The position numbers and the translations under genes are program-made. Shown here piece after piece: positions 1 through 12,200 of a stretch of 64,000 nt of DNA. Numbering within the stretch: position 1 is the first letter of the stretch; every line of letters starts with the position of its first letter. The DNA is from Chlorops oryzae. Lineage: Eukaryota > Arthropoda > Insecta > Diptera > Chloropidae. Where the stretch lies: the NCBI GenBank assembly GCA_020466095.1, contig CM035807.1, forward strand, positions 19,314,985 to 19,378,984. Direction: 5' to 3'. Under the pieces are notes generated by a model, which worked only from the letters and a program-made list of their open reading frames with translations, searched no databases and had not been told where the DNA came from.

Positions 1-490
1 CGCATTCGGTGACCCAAAGTTGTTGCAGAGACTCCAAAGTCTTTCATGTTTTTTGTTCAATGAACTTTTGCCATAATAGGGCAACAACACACAGACCAAA
101 ATAGTGCTGCATGGTATGCAGAATTTTTCTTGTTCTGCTCATGTAACTGCGAAATCCGATTTTCCATGTCAGAAATATTTATTAAGTTTTCTTCTTTAGT
201 TTGTTTAGAGAATAGAGACAAAGTTTTAAGATTTTTTTTTTTTTTTTGTTATGACCGTTCATTGGCTCTTTTGAAAGCAATCGGGGTATAGTGGGGCAGG
301 GTAAAAGGAAAAAATTTGAATAGAATAAATAATTTGTATGTAGAGGCATATCTTTTGGTTATCGAAAACTCACAATGCAGCGCTGGAGCAACGACATGTA
401 GTCCTTATATCTTCATCGTAGGGCAACCAAAAATATTTAAATTCAGCCCTAAGAAGTATGCACGCCAAAGTTTAAGATAAAATATATATA
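1..490. other. No gene seen
   Basis: A/T-rich sequence with a poly-T run near 231-248. No coding-like frame, tRNA or clear repeat was recognised. Confidence 0.5.
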
Positions 491-497
491 ATAAGAT

Positions 498-883
498 CCC
501 TGCAGTAACGAGCCGGTCAATTTCCTAAGCAGGACTGGCCTTTGACCGGTCCAAGTCCTACCGGTTATATTACGGCAGTTCGCTCCATTGGATTCGGCTA
601 GCCAGCGGTCGTTAATAAACGGGTTGGTTTAAGGGTAGTCTGTAAATGACACTTTCATCAACTTAGAAAATCAACTAAGAAATTGTTTTTTTATTACATT
701 TATTTGGCCATCCTAAAACCAGACAAAATTACGTCAATTGATCCAAAAAAACTCAGCCGTTTTGCAGACTAGTTCCTCTCCAATGACAGACCCATATTAA
801 AAAGGTCAGTTCAATACATTAGATTTGGAATTATGAGGGGACTAGTACTGGTAACATGAAGGACTGACCCTGACACTGCAGGG
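498..883. mobile_element. CCCTGCAG-ended repeat, copy 1
   Basis: The unit begins CCCTGCAGTAACGAGCCGG and ends CACTGCAGGG, giving inverted ends that share CCCTGCAGT. It is flanked by the perfect 7-bp direct repeat ATAAGAT (491-497 and 884-890), a plausible target-site duplication. A long inverted paralogue lies at 53245-53862, matching along most of the length (for example GGTTGGTTTAAGGGTAGT and ACTAGTACTGGTAAC are recognisable in both). Non-coding, so a non-autonomous DNA transposon. I do not assign a superfamily: a 7-bp duplication is not typical of hAT, piggyBac or mariner. Confidence 0.7.
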
Positions 884-890
884 ATAAGAT

Positions 891-3800
891 AAGTATTTGA
901 CTGCGGAACTTAGCTCCGTAGAACTCCACAATACTCTTTTGAAGATGTGTTTAGATAGGCGTTTTTTAAAGACATCAACAGAGTTCCAGCATAGGAAACA
1001 TTTTAAAATATTGACGTGTATATTTTAAGGGCTCAATTTAAATATTTGTGGTTGCCTTGTTCGTGATAATATAAGCAATAGACTACAAACATCAAATAAA
1101 ATAAGGGAAGAACACACGCACGAGATGGTTTGAGAGCTTCAAAGATCCTCCGAAATGCGAGGAACCACAGGGATTCCGAGAAAATAGTCTAGAAATAAAT
1201 TTATTATGATAATTGAGGAGTGATGAGAACCGCGACCCATAATGGGGCTATTGTGCTAACTTTGCCTTAACTGTGTATCCTTAGGCTTTTTATAAATGTT
1301 AACAAAGTATGATATATTTATCTAACGCCTAAAAGTTCTCTCAAAATATTTTTCTGTAATCTGGAATAAGGGTAAAATGCTAAGGTCAAATCTCGAAGCA
1401 CCTAGAAAATGTTTGGTGGTTGAAAAAGGAACAATCTAATAAGTATTAATTGAGGGATAATCTCCTGCTTTGAGATTTCTATAAGCTTGTTGTTTTGTCA
1501 AGAGTTGGGCTGTGTATTACATGTATGATTCTCAGTCACAACAAGGTGAATATGTTGCCCGTTAATCCCTCATAATTAATCGATATTTCAAGTAAAAATT
1601 TTTAAACAAATTAATCCTAAATGGGATTTTAGGTCTTACTTGAAAGCATTTCCCTCGTTTACTCGGTGAAAAAGTGCAAGTTTTCACAGTATCCAAATTC
1701 AAAAACATGACTTAACACGATGGAATTTGTGGTTCGTCTTTTGATTCATTAGAACTTTTGAGCTTCTAATGATGGTGGTGATTACAATAAGTTCAATATC
1801 AATTTATAATCCATAAGGGTTCTGTTAGTCCCAACTAAAGCCAGCTCCTCTTAACTCTAGTATTTGCTTTCAGATTGAATTTGCTGATTAACTTAATCAA
1901 TTTCAAATATTATTAACTGAGTTATTAAAGCCTTTTTAAATAAATTACAGAATAATTCTGAGATTAAATTCATATTTTCGAATAAAGTCAGATGAAAATC
2001 GCAATTTATTTGCGGTCAATAATTTCATTTGGATTGTCAATCTGACACCTCTCAAATGCTAATGACAAATCGGTTAAGCATATGTGCAGCATATTTAAAT
2101 GTAAATTAACACCACGGAAGAGTAAACGGCAGACATGCCGACCTACAGACATACAGCCGGGAGGGTAGAGCAGGCCGTTGACGGAAAATAAACCGACAGA
2201 AACACTGGTCAAACAAACGAACAAACAACGAAAACCAACCGACTGGAAAAACAAAACCCAAATGTTTCTTTGTTCCACAGCAATATGCATTTGCATACAA
2301 ACATACATACATATGTCCATATGCATACATGTATCCGTGTATTTATTGTCAATTCTGTTGCATTATCGTGTTTGTTAAGCACTGAGATTTGTGGACTCTG
2401 GTATTTCGGGATTTAAATTTCTATAAAATATGTAAGCATATATTTTATTATAAAATATAGGTACATACATATACAACATGTTGTACAACAAAGTGTCAAA
2501 GTGTAATTAAATTTTCAATTAAAATGCGATCGAAACAAATGGAACAAATGAACCGACCGAAGAACAAAATCGCAAAATAAAACACACACAAATCCTACTT
2601 GGACTCCGAAAGCGATTGTGACTGCGACTGCGAATCTGAAATCCGGAATCCAGCTTCAGACCATAAACATGGCATTGTAATCTGATTGTAAATATTGTCG
2701 ATTTGTTTGCTCACACACAGACAGCGACTCGCTGACTCCCTAACTCGCTCGCTGGGCTGACTGACTGGCTGCTTGCCATGCCATGCCATGCCAATATATT
2801 TGTATTGACAATGGCAACGAAACGGTAAACGACAACGTCGCCAACACTCGTTCATAAAACGAGACAAGCTGCTGTTTTATGCAAATTCAATTTGTTTGAA
2901 TTTGAAATTTGAAATTCGAAATTCGAAATTTTGATAACGGCATAAAAGTGGCTTCCATTCAAATATTAATGAAGCAACATCGGCTTATGCATTCCGAATC
3001 AACATCGCATCGAATCGCAATGGAATAGAATTGAAGAGAATAGGTTTTTGGTTCGGAAAATTGGCCGCAATGAGCAACAACAAAGCAACCGAAATGACTA
3101 AAAAGCAACAAAATTATATTCAAGATTTTATTGCTAAAAGCGACAAAATCTATTTACATAATTAAATCAACAACAACAACAGCACCAGCAACAACAAGAC
3201 ATGCAACATTAACAACAAACAAACGCGTTCATTCTCATCATTCCATTCGCTTTTCAACTCCCATCCAAAGTGTTTAAAAGCTTAAAAGGATATGATACCC
3301 AATCCATGGAGACGGAGGGGGTTTATGTGAGAGTTCAAAGGATTTATTACGCCATTTTTGGTTTGGGGTAACCTTTTATTAACGTTCCATAACATTACAG
3401 TCGATCAGGTGGAAATGTAAATTTCCGCATTAGTTGTCCCAAATTAGCCACCGTGTGTCTGTGACTGCTCAAAAGAGAACATGCAGCAACGTGAAAGGAT
3501 GTGAGCTGCTGGCTCTGCCTTCGGCGTGAGCACATATTTTTGGGGGGTTGCCATGTTTACAAAATAGCCACATGAATTAATTAACAAAAGACAAGAACGA
3601 ACAAATAACGAATGCCCTTTCAGTCAATTTCGAAATTTTATGAAAAGCGCATTCATTATCAAAATTGCTAATATCGAAATTATGTATCAAATTGATTGGC
3701 ATTACATTCGCATAAAGCTCTTAATTAAAATCCGATTCGGCTTTGTGTACACAAATTTTGTCTGTTGTGTGTCAATATTTAAATATTTCAAATAAAATAC

Positions 3801-3987
3801 GAGAGGGATTCTTGTTTTCGCTATTTCCAGTGGGTTTGAGAGGACTTTTGAGCTTCGAAGTTCAAAGTACTGATTTTGAAAGTGTGGGAATCTTTCAATA
3901 ATTTCCTTTGAAGGAATTTAGTGATGATTTCTATTCTGTCATTCCACTTGCACTCAGACTTATTACAACTGATCTGGTACTAATTAA
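891..3987. other. Non-coding stretch, low-complexity islands only
   Basis: Open frames here come from simple sequence: CAACAA runs near 3169-3200, GAAATTCGAAATT iterations near 2895-2930 and CCATG iterations near 2776. Several TAATTA-type homeodomain-like words occur at 3570-3730, but nothing decides a function. Confidence 0.5.
1442..1580. repeat. Weak imperfect inverted repeat
   Basis: ATTAATTGAGGGATAA near 1445 faces TTAATCCCTCATAATTAAT near 1562, with a second inner pair (CTTGTTGT and ACAACAAG). The arms are short and imperfect. It may be a degraded MITE or chance. Confidence 0.3.
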
Positions 3988-4159
3988 TAGGGGTATTCAC
4001 AAAGGCGTCGGAAAATAGGAAAGTCGGAAAATTGGAAATTTTTAACTGCCTTAAAAGTTGTGCAGGACACAAAAAAAATTTAAAAATTTTTTAAGAAGTC
4101 GCAATTTTCCGATTTTCCGACTTTGCAACGTTTTTAACACGCCTTTGTGAATACCCCTA
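3988..4159. mobile_element. Inverted-repeat element E1 (MITE-like)
   Basis: The left end TAGGGGTATTCACAAAGGCG is mirrored by CGCCTTTGTGAATACCCCTA at the right end: a perfect 20-bp terminal inverted repeat. GTCGGAAAAT-type words continue the pairing inward. 172 bp, non-coding. Confidence 0.75.
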
Positions 4160-4376
4160 ATGTGTTCACAATTAAGGTGGAATTCTGTTGGAAAATGTCG
4201 ACGTCGGAATAATTCGTCAGGCACTGCAGAAAAACACCTCCCTTTTTTATTCATTCATTCAAAAATAACTATATTTTCCACTAATCAGTGAAAATAGGAT
4301 GTGACGAATTAGAATCGAAAATATTCCGACGTCGACATTTTCCAACAGAATTCCACCTTCCTTGTAAATGCCCCTA
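4160..4376. mobile_element. Inverted-repeat element E2 with a perfect 37-bp stem
   Basis: Arms 4174-4210 and 4323-4359 are exact reverse complements over 37 bp (they begin AAGGTGGAATTCTG and contain GTCGACGTCGGAAT). The outer right flank CCTTGTAAATGCCCCTA resembles the E1 terminus, so E1 and E2 may belong to one family or be parts of one compound element. The stem is far more intact than expected for old non-functional DNA. Confidence 0.75.
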
Positions 4377-4438
4377 ATGTGTCAGATAATGTATTCGAAA
4401 GTAATTTTTGAGTTGAGCTGTCATTGAATCGTTTAGAT

Positions 4439-4665
4439 AGTGAAAAAAAAGACCTCTTGTGGTCAGTTTAGGGCTTAATCGACTCAGGGCCAAGGTACAA
4501 TAATCCGAGAGTAATGGGAGCGTGCGACAGAGAGTGGAATAGAGAGATAGAGGGAGAGCGAGAGCGAGACAGAGAGTGTTGCACACACGACTCTCGGACT
4601 ACTTATTGTACCTTGGACCTGAGTCGATTAAGCCCCAGACTGACCACAAGAGGTACTTTTTCACT
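4439..4665. mobile_element. Inverted-repeat element with about 73-bp arms (MITE-like)
   Basis: The left arm 4439-4512 (begins AGTGAAAAAAAAGACC and contains TGTGGTCAGTTTAGGGCTTA) is mirrored by 4591-4665 with few mismatches. The loop of about 80 bp is purine-rich (GAGAG). Non-coding; no clear target-site duplication. Confidence 0.75.
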
Positions 4666-5432
4666 TAATTTATTATTGGTTGAGGAAAATAAAAGCAATA
4701 TGATGGACAATATTTGACAATATTTGCCCGATCTATGATGGCACTACTGTTTTCGGATATCTGTATGAAATTGCCGTTCTCGGCATTTACCTGGATTACC
4801 ACCCCCTAATTTGGCTCCTGTCCCTAAGAGTGAGAATATTGAAATTTTTCATTCAAAATTTCATTCATTCATTTTTAATCCTTCTTTATTTACGAGTTTT
4901 CAAGGTTTTCTAGGCACGTTTAAAGGGGATAACTCAAATTAATTAGGCAAGCATCACAATATAATATATAAAACACTCACTTGATAGTTAAAAAACACGA
5001 CCGAAAGATCAACAAGTTCTTACCTGAAAAAAAAAATTATAAAAATTTATTTAGTAAGGATTAAGTTATTTTTATAAAATAAGGCAATATGGAGCCCATT
5101 TTATTAAAAATTTGAACTCTAAACAAGTTTTCAATAGGTAAAAAGGCAATTCAGTACGATTGAGGACACCAATGTGAACAGTTTTACATCCCGAACTATT
5201 ATAAAACTCTCAAACTTACATAAAATTTACCAAGAAAATTTCAGAAATAGGCGTAAAACAGTCTTCGTCCTGGCACTGTTGGCACTTTAGGAACTGTACT
5301 TTTTTCCGAGTTAATAGAGACTGATACCTACAGAGTTCGACTTTTAACCCTAAAGCTATTTACGTAAGGCGTATACGTATATTTTACGTAGGTTACCTGT
5401 TTAGGGTTAAAAGTATTCGAAAAATATGTGTT
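4666..5432. other. No gene seen
   Basis: Anonymous A/T-rich sequence between the inverted-repeat cluster and DINE-1 copy A. No long inverted repeat or coding frame noticed. Confidence 0.45.
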
Positions 5433-6266
5433 TATACCCGACACACTCTGTGTCGAGGGTATATTGCGTTTGTGTGGTTGTGTGTAACACCTAGAACCAG
5501 TCGAGATAGACCATACAAAATATATATAGAAATGTTCAGCGTCACCAGGAGATTCGATTTAGCCATGTCCGTCTGTCTGTCTGTCCGTCTGTCTATATAC
5601 AGTTATCTTATCGAAGGAGTGGAGCTATCTTGACAAAATTTGGTATGCGTGCTCACGGCGACATGAGTAAGAAGAAGTTTTAGAATGGACCCGATCGGAC
5701 CATTTTTAGGGGTACCTCCAGTACTAGGGTCTGTTACGAAAATCACAAAAACTGCTATAAAATCGGAGTTGTTCAAGATATTTTGATGAAATTTGATAGT
5801 TGAACAATTTTCAAAAATTTAAAAAGTGGGCGTGGCAGAAGGGCATTTTTCGAAAATTGTATCTACACCCGAAATTCAAACGGGACTTGAACGAAATTTG
5901 GCACTTATGCTTCCTTTGTAGCCATAAACATCCTCCCAAAAAATTTCCTTGGTCGGTCCATTATTAAGGGTACCTCCAGTACTAGGGTCTGTCACAAAAT
6001 TCCCAAAACTGCCCCAAAATCGGACTTTTTCGAAATATTTCAATGAGACTTAGAATTTGCGCGTATATTTAAGCTTCCGATTAGAATTCGAAAAAATGGA
6101 AAATTGGGCGTGGCAAAGGGGCGGTTTTCATAAAGAAATTAAACAAATGTCGGTATATGGGGCCTCTTATGGCCTTAAACACCTCTTGATATTAGAAATT
6201 ATTTGAAGATGTGTGTCTGTGTCGGGTATTCTATTGTCAGGCTCGCCTGACTATAACACCCTTACT
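5433..6266 (+). mobile_element. DINE-1/INE-1-type Helitron-like element, copy A
   Basis: It starts TATACCCGACAC, folding back on GTGTCGAGGGTATA. It then carries an (AT)n block, about 38 bp of conserved core including GATTCGATTTAGCCATGTCC, and a (GTCY)n block at 5567-5593, the arrangement described for dipteran mini-me/DINE-1 elements. The 3' end has the hairpin GTCAGGC-TC-GCCTGAC followed by TATAACACCCTTACT. Inside, a unit with GGTACCTCCAGTACTAGGG and GGGCGTGGCA occurs twice. It is non-autonomous: no Rep/helicase frame is present. Very close to copy C (56629-57471), more diverged from copy B. Confidence 0.88.
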
Positions 6267-7425
6267 GTTTTTTTTTCAAATTTTTTTAGGAATGGTCTTA
6301 ATGTTTCATGAACTCATGATGTTCCAAAATTACAAAAACGAACACAATACATGAAATTTATTCTATTTCCAAAATCAGATTGAATTAAAAAAAAAAACAA
6401 AGAATTCATTGAAATTTCATAAAATCATTTTTTTATCGCCTGTCGCTTTCAACGGATTTATGGCCAGGCAATCTCTCTACACATTCTTCAAATTTGAAAT
6501 TCCCTTAATTAAATAAAATTCTCTTTTAATCAGAGTTTAGCTTTTAATGAAATTTTTTATGTGGAAAATTAAATGAACATGCGAATCGCATGCAGTAATT
6601 CAATCAAATCAATACAAAAAAAAAAATAGATACAATTTTTGCGAAACAACAGAACAAAGATCAAAAGAAAAAAATAAATAAAAAAATAATAAAATAAAAA
6701 ATATATAAATCAATAAATGCGAATCTGCCTTTCAACATTCGCGGCAATTAATTACACAGACAATGTTTATAGGCTTCGTCATTGAAATCAACTCAATCCA
6801 CCGCAGAGCGAGAGAGATAGACACACAAACGCCCAGCGACCGATGAACAGACAAGCCCAGCTGAAAGCTCTTCTGCCAAATGATTTTCGCAATTTAAGGC
6901 TTATTTTATATATGAAAATGCCATTGATGACGTCTATGCGTGGCATTAAAACGGATATAAAACGGCTTATTCTATACGAACAATGGCATGTGCGAGCGAC
7001 CGAGGCATAAAAACGTTGAACGTTGAATGTATGTATGTAACTCGTTCAATTAAAATCGAACATAAAATCTCATCAACAGCTGCTAAGCCCCAACACGCTC
7101 AGTCGGAGGCCATCAAAATACGAGCACGAAGCCGCAAACTTCATAATTCAGCGTCAAAGGAGCTTCATGCCTCGTGAAAATAAAAGCAATCAACAGCCCA
7201 CGCATTTAACCAGACGATGATTAAAGTGTGGATGGATTTCAGAATGCGGGTGTGTGTGTGTGTGCGTGGGTGTATGCTCTTAAGCTTTGCATGTGTGTAT
7301 TTACAAATGGCGTTGCTATATCCTGCGCCAGCTCATAGTTAAGCGCCTATAGCGATTTTCACACAGGATATCTCATTTGCATGCCTTTTACACATAAACA
7401 CCCTACAGGCATTTCCTCCACTACA

Positions 7426-7426
<1 letters not shown>

Positions 7427-7456
<30 letters not shown>
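7427..7456. repeat. (CA)n microsatellite
   Basis: About 15 uninterrupted CA dinucleotides. Confidence 0.95.
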
Positions 7457-7458
<2 letters not shown>

Positions 7459-8080
7459 ACATACGAATTATTTCATAATGTATATATACATATGTGTTTG
7501 CGTAAATGTATTTTATAGCGTCGGGCTTGTAATTTGATCGTTTTTGTTGTTGTTGCTTTTGTTGCTTATTGCTTAAGCTGTTCCCATAACCGTTGTTCGA
7601 GTTACGTTGATCCTCATTATACATTTCCGCATGATTAGTGCCACAAGTGGCCGACACGGCTCCTTCAGTTCTTTAATACATACATTCGTCGATGGTGTCG
7701 TCAATCGGATTCCATTTTTCTTTCATTTTATTTTTATTTTTTTTATTTTTCTATTTTTTTCCAATTTTCCTTTACATAATTTTAATGCCTCTTTTTTCCC
7801 CCCGCCCCCAGCTCCTGGTTCGGCGCAATTTAAAAGGATTTTTCCGCTTCCTAACTTAATAAATTGCACTGTCGTTCTTAGAGCTCAATAGGCAGCTGTC
7901 GGGCTGAGCGGAACGGGGAGTTCTGTGATGTGGAGGCGTTGATTCGATGGCATGTTGTGTGCCTAAATCCGTTGTAAAGTGCTGCTTTACGTCGAAGTTC
8001 ATCACACTTACACCATTGCTTCTTTTCACCGGCTAAATTCCAGTCTGTACGTGGGTGTGTATGTATGTGTATTGTATGGA

Positions 8081-8107
8081 GGTGTGTGTGTGTGTGTGTA
8101 TGTGTGT
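8081..8107. repeat. (GT)n microsatellite
   Basis: About 13 GT dinucleotides with one A interruption. Confidence 0.9.
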
Positions 8108-8812
8108 AGACACATGGTATGGCAAGAGCTGCTTTCATCCGCCCTGCGGTTAAACGGAATTGTTTTTGTTGTTCTTCCTGTTATTTCAGTCGGTTCGTTA
8201 CACTTGTTTGCCATCAGATTGTGTTGGATATCCTTTTGCGGATAACACTCATTATACGAGCGGCGGGCTCATTATTATCATATCACACCGTTGCTCACCG
8301 CATTCAACTTTTTGACTTTTGTTGCGTATTCCCGAAAACGTTTTCGGTGTTCGTTGTTTTTTTGCAGATCTCCCTCGCTGTGGCTGTGTAGGTATCTGTG
8401 TGTATGTATGTTTGAGTCCTTTTTTTTGTTGGGGTAAAGTTTTAATTACGGATTTTATCACATGTCGATTGCTTTGTTTATTTCAAAATGTGGGTGCCTC
8501 TCAAAACAATTTACATAATTTCAAGTACTGAACTCCTTGACACTGACATTCTCGTGGTTTTTGAAAGGATTTGCGAATCTCTTTGATTGTGGTTCCTTAA
8601 TATAAATGAAGTGATTGTTTTTTTTTTTTGGAGATTGATTAATAAAAATGATTACTTTTGTAAAGTTTTTTTTTTATTGTGTGATTGCTGAGGAGCGTAA
8701 TGATTTCAGAGAGATATTTCAAATCCTTGAAGAGAGGGGGTTTTTCAAAAAAGTGCTTCTAGGGCTATATTCTGATTGAGACCATGTAAGTGGAAACATA
8801 GAGACTGATAAC

Positions 8813-9235
8813 CAGGGACCGGAAGAAATGTTCTTAAATGAAGAAAAATGTGTTAAAATCAATGAAAAATTGCTGGTTAAGTCTCCAAGCTCATTCCTCT
8901 GAGAAATGTCTTGAAGGTCTTTCTTTTAAGTTTTGTCTATCTTTCTTCCTTGGCCATAGATGGCCTGTCCTAGGTGGAGCATAGGACGGCAACTTTTAAG
9001 GTTTAAAGCTCAGTAAAAATATTTTATTTTGATGGGGTTTCATCGGATCCATTGCAATTAATTTTTCAATGCAAGAAAATATTGGTAAAATAGGCAAAAA
9101 AATATTACGAGTATATTTTGCTTAAAATTCAAAGATTTTAGGAACATTTTTCAGTTGGATTACAATTTTAAGGCATTTTCACATCGTTTTTAACGTATTT
9201 CTCGTCATTCTTGGGGCATTTTTTTCCGGGTTCTG
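8813..9235. mobile_element. hAT-like MITE H1 with 8-bp target-site duplication
   Basis: The left end CAGGGACCGGAAGAAATG pairs with the right end read in reverse, CAGAACCCGGAAAAAAATG; pairing resumes further in at GTTAAAA. The flanks CTGATAAC (8805-8812) and ATGATAAC (9236-9243) agree at 7 of 8 positions. An 8-bp duplication with CAG-type ends fits the hAT superfamily. No transposase frame, so non-autonomous and old. Confidence 0.7.
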
Positions 9236-9243
9236 ATGATAAC

Positions 9244-12200
9244 TATAGCCAAAATCAGATGAAAACAAAAAGAAAGAAAAATAAAACTAATGGAGCTTGA
9301 TTAAGGGCTTCAATTAGCGTACAAATATTAATATTCGATTGCCAAAAAATTAAAATTTCATATCAGAAATGTTTCGGCCCTAAGCCCGAATAATATGAAC
9401 ACAAAAACTAAGAACATTTTTAAAGGGTCGAATAAAAAATTTTACCAACTATCATTTTAATATATCACGCAAAAAATTGAACGTAAAGAACACATGTGAA
9501 GTGAGAGACTAAAAAAGTTGAATGTCCTGCCGAGGTCTGCCATAAAAAGGCGAATAGAACAAGATAAAAAGGCCCTTCAAAACTCTCTTTTCTTTTTTCC
9601 ATAAAAAGAAATACTAACAATGAGCTCATATTATTTTTCGTTGAAAAAAACCTGGAGATCCAGTCTCAACTAAATTCTTTAAGTAATCATTTTTCCTCAC
9701 AAGTACCTGACCTCTTTCTTTGACATCTCTTCTAAGCTCATATATCCTTTGAAGAAATAAAAACATTGTTCTTATGGATGCTAGCAGACTGGAGCTTTTT
9801 TCTGTTTAGGTACTTTTATCGATACATACAGCTTCCTATAATCCTCCAGACATCCCTTTGCAATAAAAGAAAAAAAAATATCTTTTCATTCTTTGAATAA
9901 CAAAAGGGAGACGTATTTAAAATTAGCTAAAAAAGCATGCTTCATGCTTGCCAACTCAACGGCAGCCATCTTATCAATTTAGCTCAGAAATGAAATCCGA
10001 GAGCAAGTCATAAGCTTATTTTCTTACTTTGACACGCATCACTTGTCATTGTGCGACTTGTTATGAGCTGCCTGCGCATTATTGCCAACGTTTATCCCAG
10101 CCGTAGTCCTCTTTATTCGAGCAGCAGCAGCAACAGCGACATCAGGTACACATGGAGCCACTTCGTTTACATACTACCCTATCATGGCAATTTGCTAACA
10201 TTCAAAGTTTACTTAAGCCCGAAGCGAACTAAAGACCCCGACAATGTCCCTACACTAGAGCACGCGTACACTCCTCACCTCATTACTCCAGCCAGTCAGC
10301 CCACCACTGAGTGACTGAGTGATGCGAACGAGAGTTTCTCTGCCTTTAACGCTACGTTTCCCTCTACTTAATTTCCCGCATTTTCGCATGTCTTTTATTG
10401 GATTTCTTTTTAGCGTAAATGCATACAATGTACGTGCTTCCTGCAATATTCTCGACAACATTATTCTGTTTACTGTGAAACGTTTCCTGTCGCTGAATTG
10501 AAATGTGTCACATTTGAATTCAATAAGCAAAGCGAACGAGAGCTTAAAACTCACTGGACCGACCGATTTTCATTTCAGATAAGAGGAGGACGCCATCATG
10601 TGAAAAGGAATTTGCTTAAGGAAAAGTCTCAAAGTGATAAAGAAAAATATTTTTTCTCTCCTTTTTGGAAACTTTTTTTTATTATTACTTTTTTTTTGCC
10701 CTCCTTTTTGAAGGCAACTTCAACTATGGTCAATTGATTTTTATTAGAGATTCTTCTCTTTGTGCGCCGAGAAGTATGCTTCGGGAAATTAACTTTGGTC
10801 TTCTTTACTTTTCGTAGACTTAAAACAGTCTACTAAACAAGTTAAATTTTCAAGATGGTACTTGAAAATGTTGGAAAATATGTTGCTACTGCTCGGCAAC
10901 GTCACTTCAGCTCTTCAGTTTATCGTTGCCTATTCTCGATTGCTCCACAAAGACCTCATTGTGAGAGTCTTTAAAGCAAACGAGTCCTTTGTGTGCTCTT
11001 TTCGTACGAAATGAAAAAGAAATAAAAAAATAAAAATAAAAAATAGAATGTAGCCAACGACTATCTACACTTGTCGATTATTTATTGATTGGAAAATCGT
11101 TGTTGGTCTGTTGTTAGTTTGTACTTTTCCACACTCATCGATTGATTTTGTTGCCGTCTTTCCCGTTGCCATTGCCGGCTGTCCGAAGGGTGTGTCCAGC
11201 AAACTGTTCGATCCTTTTTCAAAAACCGAAGAAGATGTTAAATTAAGATTTCATGTTATTTACTTTGTAGTTTCCAAATTGTTTCTGACTGCCGCCTCGG
11301 ATTATTTGGCTTTGTTTGACTTTCTTATGGTAGGCTTAAAAGGATATCTGCTCTCCTGTATTTTATTTATTTATTTTTTTTTTTTTGGGAACAATGATTC
11401 GTAATATTCTATTTTTGTTTCCATTTCTGTTTGGGTTCTAGTGCAGTAGACAACGATTTGCCGTCAGTCTTGGAATTCGCCTTTGAATTGGCCCTTTTTT
11501 TAGTTCAAGAAGAGTTGCTGATTAATTTGTTTTGAATTGTTTTGATAATAACACGAAATGGGGTTGAATAAATATTGCCAATTGGAAGTAATTTGCCAAC
11601 GGCAAGAAAGGATACCTTCGGAATTTCAATTTCTTGCGAAAGTTTTTGTCCTTTTTTGATTTCAAACAATGCCAGGATTTGGTATGCGAAACTTCATTTG
11701 CTTCAATGATTAGAGCAAAGAGAGAAAGGAGATGTTTGCCTTAAGAGGAAGAACAAATGAGATAGGAAAGACCATCTTTGTTGGTCCTTGTATACCAGAG
11801 AGTTAAGAAAATATTACGTCAAGTTCATCAATTATGATTTATTTTAAGGATTTTATAAGTTAAAAATACAATAAAAGCGATTGAGTCGAGGGTTTCAAAG
11901 GCAGTGACCTCAAAAAAAGTTGTTCCCAATAAAACATCGGACGATTTTTCAGGATTTTTTTCCTTACTGGGCAGTTTTTCTTCGGCAGCTTTTACGCTCA
12001 TGACGAGAACATGAGAGCTTAGAAAATATTAGGTAATAGAGGACCTTTTTTCGCTTGCCAATTCATCGTAATGAGCTCTGAAGAGTTCTCCATTCTATGT
12101 CCTTTCTTAATAGGTTTTTAGTTTTATTTGCTTTGAGAATTCTAAGATCTAAGCAGTCCATGAAGGACTCCATTTAGTCTTAATCTCCAATGAGAGTGCT

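Larger units (their letters stand above)
6267..8804. other. Non-coding stretch with simple repeats
   Basis: Contains A-rich tracts (6600-6720), a (CA)n run at 7427-7456, a (GT)n run at 8081-8107 and T-rich DNA at 7710-7800. 6720-7190 is more complex, with TAATTA words, CGCAATTTAAGGC and GGATATAAAACGG; it could be regulatory, but only composition supports that. Confidence 0.45.
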
